A stretch of 38,621 nt of DNA from Corallococcus sp. CA053C. Lineage in GTDB: Bacteria; Myxococcota; Myxococcia; Myxococcales; Myxococcaceae. The DNA lies in contig NZ_RAWA01000042.1 of assembly GCF_003611675.1 (NCBI RefSeq), forward strand, positions 1 to 38,621, written 5' to 3'. A program made the position numbers and the translations under genes. Under the pieces are notes generated by a model. It was given only the letters and a program-made list of their open reading frames with translations. It was not told where the DNA came from and did no database searches. This document shows positions 31,380 to 38,597 of the stretch, in pieces (positions within the stretch are counted from its first letter, which is position 1; each line of letters begins with the position of its first letter).

Positions 31380-32141
31380 ATGCGAGCGAAGGCGACCAGG
31401 AAGGTGACGGCCGGCGCCGCGACGACGGCCTCCCGGGCCTCGACGGAGGCGCAGGTCCAGGCGGCGCTCGCGTCGCTGAAACGCCGGGCCACGAAGCACA
31501 CGCTCGAGGGGATGGCGCGCTATGCGATTCCCTCGGACCACGCGTACGGCGTCGCGATGCGGGACATCAAGGCCCTCGGCAAGACGCTGGGGCGCGACCA
31601 CGCCCTCGCCAGCGCCCTCTGGGCCACCGGCGTGTACGAGGCCCGCATGCTGGCCTCCTTCGTCGCAGACCCCGGGCAGCTCACGCCCGAGCAGATGGAC
31701 GGCTGGTGCAGCGACTTCGACAACTGGGCCTACTGCGATGCGATGAGCTTCAACCTCTTCGACCGCTCGCCGCACGCGTGGGCCAAGGTCGCGGAGTGGA
31801 GCGCCAGGCGAAACGAGTTCGAGAAGCGCACCGCGTTCGCGCTGCTGTGGAGCCTCAGCACGCACGACAAGCGCGCGGGCGACGAGGCCTTCCTCCACGG
31901 CCTCGCGCTCATCGAGCGCGAGGCCGGTGACGGGCGCAACTTTGTGAAGAAGGCCGTGAACATGGCCCTGCGCGCGGTGGGCAAGCGCAACCGCGCGCTC
32001 AACGTCGCCGCCGTAGCGGTGGCCCGGCGCCTGGCGGCCTCCACGGAGCCCGCGGCGCGGTGGGTGGGCAGCGATGCGCTGCGCGAGCTCACGGGGCCGG
32101 GAGTGACGAAGCGGCTCGAGGGCCGGGCCCGCACCACCTGA
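31380..32141 (+). CDS. DNA alkylation repair protein (AlkD-like HEAT-repeat glycosylase)
   Basis: 253 residues from the ATG at 31380, with GGAGG 8 bases upstream. The sequence is all-helical with HEAT-like repeats: GMARYAIPSDHAYGVAMRDIKAL, SALWATGVYEARMLASFVAD, DNWAYCDAMSFNLF, WSARRNEFEKRTAFALLWSL, RNFVKKAVNMALRAVGKRN. These are the signature blocks of the DNA alkylation repair (PF08713) family, which removes bulky N3- and N7-alkyl purines. The conserved W-x-x-x-x-D/NxWA..D and K-K-A-x-N/xWxLR patterns are present. It looks intact and expressed. Confidence 0.9.
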   Translation: MRAKATRKVTAGAATTASRASTEAQVQAALASLKRRATKHTLEGMARYAIPSDHAYGVAMRDIKALGKTLGRDHALASALWATGVYEARMLASFVADPGQLTPEQMDGWCSDFDNWAYCDAMSFNLFDRSPHAWAKVAEWSARRNEFEKRTAFALLWSLSTHDKRAGDEAFLHGLALIEREAGDGRNFVKKAVNMALRAVGKRNRALNVAAVAVARRLAASTEPAARWVGSDALRELTGPGVTKRLEGRARTT

Positions 32142-32147
32142 GGTCAC

Positions 32148-32795
32148 TCACGGCGCGTACGCGCGCGTGCGCAGGCGCGGGCGCACCAGCACCGCGAGCC
32201 CACCCAGCGCGAGCCAGGGCAGCACGTGGAAGCCGAGCAGGTGCTGCACCGTGCCCACGGGGCAGGAGAGGTGCAGGCCGAGCAGCCCCGCGGCCGCGGC
32301 GCTCAGCGTGGCGAGCAGCGTGCGCAGCGGGCGTGGGGGCAGCGCGGTGAGCAGCCACATCACCACGCCCAGGGGCAGCAGGGACATCAGCACCTCCGCG
32401 CTCAGGCAGGCCGCTCCGGGGATGGCGAAGAAGGGACGCAGGTTGGGGGCTCCCGAGCCACCGAAGCCCACGGCCACCGCCGCCACGAGCGCGAGCGCGA
32501 GCCCTGCGCCGAGCCCTCCCCGGGGCGACGGCGCGAAGGCGATGAGGGGCCCCGCGGCGATCAGCGCGAGCAGCAGCAGCGCGATGGCCCACAGCATGGG
32601 CGTGGGGGTGGCGTGGGCGTGGTGGGTGCTCGCGCGCAGGTCGAGCATCATCACCGCGCTGCCGATACCGACCGCGAGGTTCAGCCCCACCAGCCCGAGC
32701 GCGCTCCACCACCAGCGCCGCACCCGCGGCCGGGCGCGCAGCTCGGCCCGGGCCCGCGCGTGCGCGCGCCGCAGCGCCTCGGTGGACGCGGGGAC
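32148..32795 (-). pseudogene. Anti-sigma-like membrane protein (NrsF/DUF1109-like), 5'-truncated
   Basis: About 216 codons are open up to the edge of repeat copy E. The first part, PASTEALRRAHARARAELRA, is a cytoplasmic helix; then six hydrophobic segments follow. The last segments hold LHLSCPVGTVQHLLGFHVLPWLALGG, reminiscent of the conserved HCP motif of NrsF-type anti-sigma factors (DUF1109). Those proteins bind an ECF sigma factor through the N-terminal cytoplasmic helix, the very part that is cut here. A GTG at 32723 could still start the membrane part. No sigma factor gene is seen nearby, so the partner may have been lost at the same junction. The family link is tentative. Confidence 0.6.
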
Positions 32796-33096
32796 GCTCC
32801 CTCAAGCGTGGGCAGAGCCGAAGCCGGAAGAGGCAAGTGAGCCGCCTTTAGCAGCGGCGAGGCAGGAGCCGACCCAGGAGGGCACGCCGCAACTGGATGG
32901 GGCCGGTTTGCTCAAGCAGGAGCTTCGCGCTGGACGTGTTCGGGTGCGGCAGGTGTGGAGGCAGGCTTAAGGGTGCTGGCGTCCCTGACGGCACCCGGCG
33001 GGGTGCGCGCCATCTTGGAGCACCTGGGACTGCCCACGGCAGGTGCGAGGCTGGCCCCGTCGCGCGGGCCCCTCCAGGCCGCGTGGTGTTGAAACT
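32796..33096 (+). mobile_element. IS91-tail repeat, copy E (right end lost)
   Basis: It starts with GCTCCCTCAAGCG and follows copies B and F through the Cys motif and LEHLGLPT region to about 33045, then diverges (GCAGGTGCGAGGCTGGCCCC...) and ends near GTGTTGAAAC. The common 3' non-coding part is missing. It shares the +1 frameshift of copy B (TTGCTCAAGCAGGAG). The left edge cuts the anti-sigma-like gene. Confidence 0.8.
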
Positions 33097-33140
33097 CAAG
33101 CCGCCAGGGCCAAGAGAGCCAAGCCCCCCATGATTGCTTC

Positions 33141-33713
33141 TCAACCCATCCAGTCTTCTGGCGGCACAAAAGTCAGCATGTCGAAACCCTGCGCCAGAAG
33201 ATACTCCTTGACGCTTGCGTGCACGACTACTGCGCTCGTGTTCTCGGCAAGCCGAAACATCAGCGCGCCCCGCGTCTTGCTTTCGTCAATGGACACAGAT
33301 TCAAAGTCGGTATCAATCAGGCCATCGCGACTACCGCCTACAACGGCAGACTCGTTCATATTGGCGGCAGAAACAACACCAACAAGATTGCACACCACGT
33401 AGTCGTGTGACACGAAATCGCGAGCCGCGTGCGAGATGACCGCATCATATACATTCAGATTTCCAACCCCGGCGGCCAACAGCGCTGCATGGAGACGCCT
33501 GGTCATCAACAAGGTATCCACGTTCCAGAATTCTTCAATCTGAATTCCGTAGTCCGCGTGAAGGGTAACTTTCACGGGCTCCATGGGCGGGCTCTTGAAA
33601 CGCCGACCGAATCTCCAGGAGTCTTCGCCATCGGGAGGCGCGATCCCTTCTATCAGTGCCGGATCATCCCAGTCTTCGGGCGCCGTGCATTCCAGCATGA
33701 AATATTTGCTCAT
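33141..33713 (-). CDS. Imm11-like immunity protein
   Basis: 190 residues. The sequence (MSKYFMLECTAPEDWDD, FGRRFKSPPMEPVKVTL, FWNVDTLLMTRRLHAALLAAGVGNLNVYDAVI, YVVCNLVGVVSA, ALMFRLAENTSAVVVHASVKEYLLAQGF) follows the layout of the Imm11 family, whose members neutralise polymorphic toxins such as AHH/HNH nucleases. GC content is lower than around it, as is common for toxin-immunity genes. A GAGG lies upstream of the ATG. The stop of a truncated frame lies 22 bases upstream, in the position expected for the toxin gene. The Imm11 assignment is by pattern memory. Confidence 0.65.
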   Translation of the reverse strand: MSKYFMLECTAPEDWDDPALIEGIAPPDGEDSWRFGRRFKSPPMEPVKVTLHADYGIQIEEFWNVDTLLMTRRLHAALLAAGVGNLNVYDAVISHAARDFVSHDYVVCNLVGVVSAANMNESAVVGGSRDGLIDTDFESVSIDESKTRGALMFRLAENTSAVVVHASVKEYLLAQGFDMLTFVPPEDWMG

Positions 33714-33735
33714 CGCTCACGAACCTCGGATAGCG

Positions 33736-33816
33736 TCATTGTTCGTCTTTTCTTGCCAGCCTGACCAGCTTCGATGTGTAAATGAAGTTCGTCCTGGTGC
33801 TATGGGCGCCGAGATA
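33736..33816 (-). pseudogene. Last codons of a probable toxin gene
   Basis: The frame reads SYLGAHSTRTNFIYTSKLVRLARKDEQ in two halves (SYLGAHSTRTNFIY, TSKLVRLARKDEQ) and stops 22 bases before the immunity gene, on the same strand. It is cut at its 5' side by repeat copy F. Position and AT-richer codon use suggest it is the C-terminus of the cognate toxin, but 26 residues do not identify a family. Confidence 0.4.
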
Positions 33817-34314
33817 GCTCCCTCAAGCGGGGGCAGAGCCGAAGCCGGAAGAGGCAAGTGAGCCGCCTTTAGCAGGGGCGAGGCAGGAGCCGACCCCGGA
33901 GCGCACGCCGCAACTGGATGGGGCCGGGTTGCTGCGCAGGAGCTTCGCGCTGGACGTGTTCGGGTGCGGCAGGTGTGGAGGCAGGCGCCGGGTGCTGGCG
34001 TCCCTGACGGCCCCCGGCGAGGTGCGCGCCATCTTGGAGCACCTGGGACTGCCCACGCTGGCTGGGAGACGGGCCCCAGCACGGGGGCCACCCCAGAACG
34101 CGGGGTGTTGAGTCAGTAGCAGCAGTGGCCCCCATGCCCAAGCCGCCTGCCGCGCCCCTGAGGGGAGCGCGGCCTGAGCGGGCGTGTGCCCCATGAGGGC
34201 TGCACGGCTTTTCCACCGGCCTGGCGCACAGCTCGGCGGCACCCGTCAGCGTCCCTCCTCGGCACCTCTGCACCCGCCCTCACCCTCAACAGGCCTTCTC
34301 TTCGCCCGATGCGT
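33817..34314 (+). mobile_element. IS91-tail repeat, copy F (full length, tail frame intact)
   Basis: 498 bases from GCTCCCTCAAGCG to GCCCGATGCGT. This copy keeps one open frame through the tail: LPQAGAEPKPEEASEPPLAG, TPQLDGAGLLRRSFALDVF, GCGRCGGRRRVLASLTAPG, VRAILEHLGLPT, LAGRRAPARGPPQNAGC, TGA. It is the best guide to the parent transposase, whose C-terminus has the IS91-type zinc ribbon with CxRCGG. The rest of the transposase (HUH domain and Tyr) is absent. Left and right edges cut a toxin-like gene and a kinase gene. Confidence 0.87.
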
Positions 34315-34758
34315 GGATTCGTTCCATTCCCGCGCCAGCCCGAAGTCCATCACGTAGGGGCGGGGCGTTCCGTCCTCGGCGCGCTCGACCATGATGTTGG
34401 AGGGCTTGACGTCGCGGTGGATGAGCCCCACGCGATGGGCCTCATGGGCGCCCAGGGCGGCCTCGCGCATCACCAGGGCCTTCTGCTCGAGGGTGAGCGA
34501 GCGCACCAGGGCGCTCAGCGGCTGACCGTCGATGTACTGCATCGCGATGACTATCGGCGGAATGGGAGCCTTGTTTGAGGCCGCTGGAGGGTGACGCGCG
34601 GGGAACATCCGCGCCGTCCGCCGGGGCTTGTCCACCGTGCTGACGTGCGGTGGCTGGATGTTCACCCCGTACGACAAAGGCGTGTACCGCGATGCGAGAG
34701 CAACGCCCAGGACCAACGCCGCGAGAAGCAGGGGCTTGCGGAGTGGCTTCCATTCCAC
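34315..34758 (-). pseudogene. Chimera: membrane-anchored N-terminus joined to a Ser/Thr kinase fragment
   Basis: The frame starts at a GTG (34758) with KPLLLAALVLGVALASRYTP, a membrane or signal segment, followed by ~45 polar residues. At about 34570 it changes to kinase sequence: IAMQYIDGQPLSALVRSL (hinge), GLIHRDVKPSNIMV (catalytic loop) and VMDFGLARE (magnesium loop). The ATP-binding lobe and everything after DFG are missing. The 3' side is cut at repeat copy F. The two parts look unrelated, so this is a fusion of two broken genes. A 17-base segment near the seam (reverse complement of GTCACCCTCCAGCGGCC) also occurs in repeat copy G. Confidence 0.75.
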
Positions 34759-34862
34759 ATCCCTGTCTGGGTCGTGGATGACGGTCTTCCAATGAAACAG
34801 GCTCGGTTGCGATTGTGGATTTGATGGGATTCATGAACAGGACATCCTGGAGGGGGCTTCTG

Positions 34863-35618
34863 ATGCATCGGATGAGGAGTCAGGTGTGGGGCGCGCTGGG
34901 CGTGGCGCTGCTCGGCTGCGGCGGCCCCCTGGAAGGCGAAGCGCTGGAGGAACTGGGCACGCAGGAGGCGGGTGTCGCCGCGCTGGCGCCGAAGAAGGTG
35001 CTGCCGAAGGTGATGCCGCTGGGCGACTCCATCACCCAGGGGGCGGCAGGGCACGCCAGCTACCGGTGCCAGCTCTGGCAGAAGCTGAGCGCGAGTGGCT
35101 CCAGGGCGAACTTCGTGGGCACCCTGTCGACGGGCTATCTGGGGGCGAACACCTGCTCCTCGGTCGGGTTCGACCGCGACCATGAGGGCCACTGGAGTTG
35201 GCGGACGGATCAGGTGCTCGCGAACATCTCCAACTGGGCCGCGAGCACACATCCCGACCTGGTACTCATCCACCTGGGCACCAACGACACGTATCATGAG
35301 CAGACAGAGGACAGCACCGTGTTGGAGCTGGAGCAGATCATCGACCGGCTGCGCGTGGTGAACCCACGGGTGAAGGTGTTCCTGGCCCAGGTCATCCCCA
35401 CCGCGGGCGCCATGCTGGCGCTGAAACTCCAGTCCCTCAACCAGCGCATGCCCTTGCTGGCCGCGGCCAAGAGCACGGAGGACTCGCCTGTCTACGTGGT
35501 GGACCAGTGGACTGGCTTCAGCCCCTCAACGGACACGTATGACGGGGTCCATCCGAATCTCATCGGTGAGGAGAAGATGGCGGAGCGCTGGTACCAGGCC
35601 ATCCGCGAGCACCTCTGA
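34863..35618 (+). CDS. Secreted GDSL/SGNH esterase lipoprotein (carbohydrate esterase 3-like)
   Basis: 251 residues from the ATG at 34863, with GGAGGGG 8 bases upstream. The lipobox ALLGC places the lipidated Cys at residue 19. The catalytic blocks are all visible: VMPLGDSITQG (nucleophile Ser), the Gly in a following strand, LIHLGTNDTYH (oxyanion Asn) and YDGVHPNLIGEEKMA (Asp and His). The order and the spacing match acetylxylan-esterase-type SGNH hydrolases. It should remove acyl groups from polysaccharides at the cell surface. The gene is intact, with the diverged repeat copy H starting right after its stop. Confidence 0.9.
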   Translation: MHRMRSQVWGALGVALLGCGGPLEGEALEELGTQEAGVAALAPKKVLPKVMPLGDSITQGAAGHASYRCQLWQKLSASGSRANFVGTLSTGYLGANTCSSVGFDRDHEGHWSWRTDQVLANISNWAASTHPDLVLIHLGTNDTYHEQTEDSTVLELEQIIDRLRVVNPRVKVFLAQVIPTAGAMLALKLQSLNQRMPLLAAAKSTEDSPVYVVDQWTGFSPSTDTYDGVHPNLIGEEKMAERWYQAIREHL

Positions 35619-35620
35619 CG

Positions 35621-35809
35621 TCACCCGCGTTGGGGTGCACGCCATTCTGGAGCACCTGGCATGGCCCTCGGCCTGCTCGGTGGACCCCGGCGCAGGGGCC
35701 TGTCCACCCGCTTGGCTCACGGCTCGGGCGGCCCCTGTCAGCGGTCCTCCTCGGCACCTGCGCTCCAGCCCTCACCCTCAACATGGCCTCTATCCCGCCT
35801 CTACGCCCG
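35621..35809 (+). mobile_element. IS91-tail repeat, copy H (diverged, shortened)
   Basis: The DNA follows the family with gaps: GGGGTGCACGCCATTCTGGAGCACCTGG (in two blocks below 20 bases: GGGGTGCACGCC, ATTCTGGAGCACCTGG), then CTCCTCGGCACCTGCGCTCC, CCTCACCCTCAACA and CTATCCCGCC. About 100 bases near the transposase stop are missing. With copy G it is an older subfamily. Confidence 0.65.
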
Positions 35810-36007
35810 GTTGTTGCGCGCAGTGCGCAGTGGCGAAAGGGGATCGCGGCGATCATGTCTGGTTGCTGCGCGTCCTCGCGCAGCCGGGCGGGATGATCGA
35901 TTCGATGGTGTCGAGTTTCTGCGCGCCGATACCCACCGGGGATGGGGCATCGCGTCAATGGCTCGGGCTGCTGCGCGCTGGGCGCGCTTTTCGTAGAATC
36001 CCACGCC

Positions 36008-36562
36008 ATGGGCCTCCTCACCTTCGGTCTCAACGTGACTTTGGACGGGTGCATCGATCACACCCAGGGGATCGCGGACGACGAACTGCACGACTATTGG
36101 ACTCAGCTCATGGATCAGAGCGGGGCGATGCTCTTCGGGCGCAACACCTACGAGCTGATGGAGGGAGCCTGGCCCGCAGTGGCACGCGACGAAAAGGCGC
36201 CGCGCGCGATGCGCGAGTGGGCACAGAAGCTCGAGGCGAAGGCGAAGTACGTCGTGTCGGGCTCGCGGAGCGACTTTCCGTGGCAGAACACGATCAAGGT
36301 GGAGGGTGACCTTCGCGAGGCGATCTCGGCGCTGAAAGCGAAGACCGAGCGGGGGGTCCTCGTCGGAGCGCCCAAGCTCGCGGTTGCGCTCGAGGAGTTG
36401 GGGCTCATCGACGAGTACCGCATCGTCGTTCATCCCATCATCAGTGGCCGCGGGCCGACGTTGTTTCATGGCCTGTCGAGTGCGCGGCAGCTCGAGCTCC
36501 TATCGACGCAGCGGTTCAAGTCCGGCGTGCAGGCGCTCCACTTCCGCCGCAAAGCGGGATGA
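36008..36562 (+). CDS. Dihydrofolate reductase-like (RibD C-terminal domain) protein
   Basis: 184 residues. The start MGLLTFGLNVTLDGCID is typical of RibD_C/DHFR-like proteins; AMLFGRNTYELMEGAWP, KYVVSGSRSDFPWQN, GVLVGAPKLAVALEELGLIDEYRIVVHPIISGRG and FHGL are further conserved blocks. The NADPH-binding loop and helix are present. Members of this group are common stand-alone proteins of unknown substrate in actinobacteria and myxobacteria, and are not true folate enzymes. The frame before 36008 has no support. The stop overlaps the next start in an ATGA. Confidence 0.9.
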   Translation: MGLLTFGLNVTLDGCIDHTQGIADDELHDYWTQLMDQSGAMLFGRNTYELMEGAWPAVARDEKAPRAMREWAQKLEAKAKYVVSGSRSDFPWQNTIKVEGDLREAISALKAKTERGVLVGAPKLAVALEELGLIDEYRIVVHPIISGRGPTLFHGLSSARQLELLSTQRFKSGVQALHFRRKAG

Positions 36563-36669
36563 GCGTGGAAGGACCCGAGCGCTTCACCGGCGGCTGCCTG
36601 TGCGGCAGCGTCCGCATCGTCGCGTCGGGACGGCCGTCGCAGCCCCGTTCTCAGAGGGTAGCGCCTTGA
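36559..36669 (+). pseudogene. GFA-family (CENP-V/GFA) protein, truncated after 27 residues
   Basis: From the ATG that overlaps the previous stop, the frame reads ERFTGGCLCGSVRIVASGRP, the N-terminal zinc-binding Cys-x-Cys motif of the GFA (glutathione-dependent formaldehyde-activating-like) family. After SGRP the sequence no longer follows the family and stops at 36669. The remaining ~100 residues with the other zinc ligands are missing. The two genes were probably an operon before the break at ~36640. Confidence 0.7.
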
Positions 36670-36687
36670 AAGCGGTGGGTTGCTTTG

Positions 36688-36718
36688 CTTGGGAGCGGCG
36701 GCAATCGAACCCGCGGCC
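36688..36718 (-). other. tRNA or tmRNA 3'-end-like fragment
   Basis: Read on the minus strand the DNA has CCGCGGGTTCGATTGCCGC followed by CGCTCCCA. This matches the T-arm (GGGTTCGATTCC) and acceptor end of tRNA or tmRNA genes, with one mismatch in the T-stem. No D-arm or anticodon arm precedes it, since the kinase coding region occupies that space. Such 3' ends are left when an element integrates into a tRNA gene, so it may be an attachment-site remnant. It lies directly after the kinase stop and next to the GFA break. Confidence 0.4.
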
Positions 36719-38473
36719 CTACTCGAAGACGCCGATGCCCGGGTCGGAGCCATTGGACGGCTTCGAGGGCTTCGAGGGCCGTGACGGCCCGGTGCGCACC
36801 GGATCCAGGCGCACTTCCACGCGCTGGGCCGTCGTGTCCGCGAGCCGGCTGTAATTGAGCGTGCGCTCCTCGTCCTGGTGCCCGGAGAGCCTGAAGCGCA
36901 GCACCGTCACCTTCGAGCGCGGCAGCACCAGCTTCGTGGGCGTGGTGCCGATCTGCTCCGTCCCGTCGAAGATGGCCGCGCCCGAAGGCGTGGAGGTGAG
37001 GTCCACCGTCACGTCCTGCGGCAGCGCGGCCTGGGGCGGAGCGTCGGGCGGATCCTCCCGGACCTGCGAGGGAGGTGACGCAACCGGCGTCTTCGGCGCC
37101 GTCATCACCACGGGAGCCGGAGGCGTCTCACCTCCACCGCGCGACATCACCACCGCCACGCCCGCGCCAATCAGCACCAGCGGCACGGCGATGAGGGCCA
37201 CCTTCTTGCCCACGGACATGCCCGGGGGCGGGGGAGGAGCCACCGGCTCCGCCCGGGCGGCCGACGCCCGCGCGCGGTTCGCCGGGGAGAGTGGGGGACT
37301 GCCCGTGCTGGAGGCCCGGGGCGCACCGGCCGGAGTCGTGCCCCGAGGCGGGGCCATGCCCACGCGCGAACCGGAGCGCGCGCTGGCGCCCGTGCCCGGC
37401 CCGGGCGCCCGGCCCGCACGGCTGCCGGAGCCCACCTTGCTGCCCGAACCCGCGCGACTCCCGGAGCCGCCCACGCCCGGCCGGCTGCGGCTTCCACTGC
37501 CGCGCTCGGCGCTGGCGACACCGCCCGTGGGGCGCGCGTCCAGCTCCTCCGGCGACAGGTCCTGCACCGAGTCGAGCAGCGCGTCGATGAACTCCTGCGC
37601 GTTCTGGTAGCGGTCTTCCTTCTCCGCGGAGAGCGCCTTCGCGAAGAACGCGTCCAGCTCCGGCGGCACGGGCGCGCCCTGGCGCTTGCTGTTCACCGGG
37701 GGCACGGGCTGGGTGAGCGAGGCAGTCAGCGCCTTGCGCACCGTGTTCGCGCCGTAGGGCGAGCTGCCGGTGAGGCAGAAGTAGAGCACCCCCGCCATGG
37801 AGTAGAGGTCGGAGCGCTGATCCACGGACTCGCCGCCGGCCTGCTCGGGCGGCATGTACTGCGGGGTGCCCAGCACCTGGCCGGTGGAGGTGAGCTGCTC
37901 CTCCTCGTCCTGCTCCAGCGCCTTCACGAGCCCGAAGTCCAGCACCTTGACGAAGTCCTTCCCGTCGAGCGCCTGGACCATGATGTTGTGCGGCTTCAGG
38001 TCGCGGTGGACGCAGCCCTCTTCGTGCGCGTGCGCCAGGCCCAGCGTGGCCTGCTCCATGATGTTCACCGCGCGGCGGAGCGTCATCGGCCCCTCGCGCT
38101 TGACGAGCTCCTTGAGGCTCTCGCCCTTGAGCAGCTCCATCACGTAGTAGCAGGTGCCGTCCGCGGCGCGGCCGAAGTCGAAGATGGTGATGACGTTCGG
38201 GTGCCGCAGGCGGCTGGCGATCTCCGCCTCGCGGCGGAAGCGCTCGAAGAACTGGGGCGCCGCGGCGAGCGAGGGGTTGAGCGTCTTCACCGCCACCGGC
38301 CGCTGAACGGACGTCTGGGTGGCGCGGAAGACCATGCCCATGCCGCCCTGGCCGAGCACGCTCTCGATCTTGTAGCGCCCGTCCAGCACCTGGCCCAGGA
38401 GCTGGAGGCTCTGCGCCGCGCACAGGTGATCTTGACCTTCGGTACTTCCGCAGTGGGGGCAGGGGGCGGCCAT
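36719..38473 (-). CDS. Membrane-anchored Ser/Thr protein kinase with zinc ribbon and PEGA domain
   Basis: 584 residues from the ATG at 38473. Order: a short Cys motif (CPHCGSTEGQDHLC, residues 5-18); a Hanks-type kinase domain (~34-300) with the Gly loop LGQGGMG, catalytic Lys 63, HRDLKPHN at 156-163, DFG at 179-181 and the TPQYMPPEQ activation segment; a Ser/Gly/Arg-rich linker (~345-440); one membrane helix (KKVALIAVPLVLIGAGVAVVM); and an extracytoplasmic PEGA domain (LTSTPSGAAIFDGTEQIGTTP). All catalytic residues are intact. Kinases of this architecture are numerous in myxobacteria, where they regulate development and motility. The start is supported by the promoter close upstream. Confidence 0.93.
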   Translation of the reverse strand: MAAPCPHCGSTEGQDHLCAAQSLQLLGQVLDGRYKIESVLGQGGMGMVFRATQTSVQRPVAVKTLNPSLAAAPQFFERFRREAEIASRLRHPNVITIFDFGRAADGTCYYVMELLKGESLKELVKREGPMTLRRAVNIMEQATLGLAHAHEEGCVHRDLKPHNIMVQALDGKDFVKVLDFGLVKALEQDEEEQLTSTGQVLGTPQYMPPEQAGGESVDQRSDLYSMAGVLYFCLTGSSPYGANTVRKALTASLTQPVPPVNSKRQGAPVPPELDAFFAKALSAEKEDRYQNAQEFIDALLDSVQDLSPEELDARPTGGVASAERGSGSRSRPGVGGSGSRAGSGSKVGSGSRAGRAPGPGTGASARSGSRVGMAPPRGTTPAGAPRASSTGSPPLSPANRARASAARAEPVAPPPPPGMSVGKKVALIAVPLVLIGAGVAVVMSRGGGETPPAPVVMTAPKTPVASPPSQVREDPPDAPPQAALPQDVTVDLTSTPSGAAIFDGTEQIGTTPTKLVLPRSKVTVLRFRLSGHQDEERTLNYSRLADTTAQRVEVRLDPVRTGPSRPSKPSKPSNGSDPGIGVFE

Positions 38474-38483
38474 GGGTGGCGGG

Positions 38484-38512
38484 AGTATAGGCAAGCGCCG
38501 CGCCATGCCCAA
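38484..38512 (-). promoter_or_regulatory. Sigma-70-type promoter of the kinase gene, likely leaderless
   Basis: On the minus strand TTGGGC (38512-38507) and TATACT (38489-38484) are separated by 17 bases. The -10 box ends 10 bases before the kinase ATG, so transcription should begin within a few bases of the start codon. No ribosome site is visible, in agreement with a leaderless mRNA. Confidence 0.6.
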
Positions 38513-38597
38513 CCGGGGAGATACGCCCCCTGAGCAGCCGGGCAGGCATCTGAGGCGTTCCCGTGGGGCCCCCGGGCTGTTATCTCCCGCCCCCGCC

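Noticed and set aside
24779-34314. Repeat copies considered as a CRISPR array or integron attC sites
   Set aside because: Units are ~500 bp, not evenly spaced, contain a transposase tail and are separated by kilobases of genes; no integrase, cas gene or attC-like fold is seen.
21961-35809. Complete, active IS91-family element
   Set aside because: No copy has the HUH motif or catalytic Tyr; all are limited to the C-terminal tail and the downstream non-coding part.
35810-36007. Short open frames on both strands between copy H and the DHFR-like gene
   Set aside because: None has a ribosome site or protein-like composition; I see only the probable promoter region of the gene that starts at 36008.
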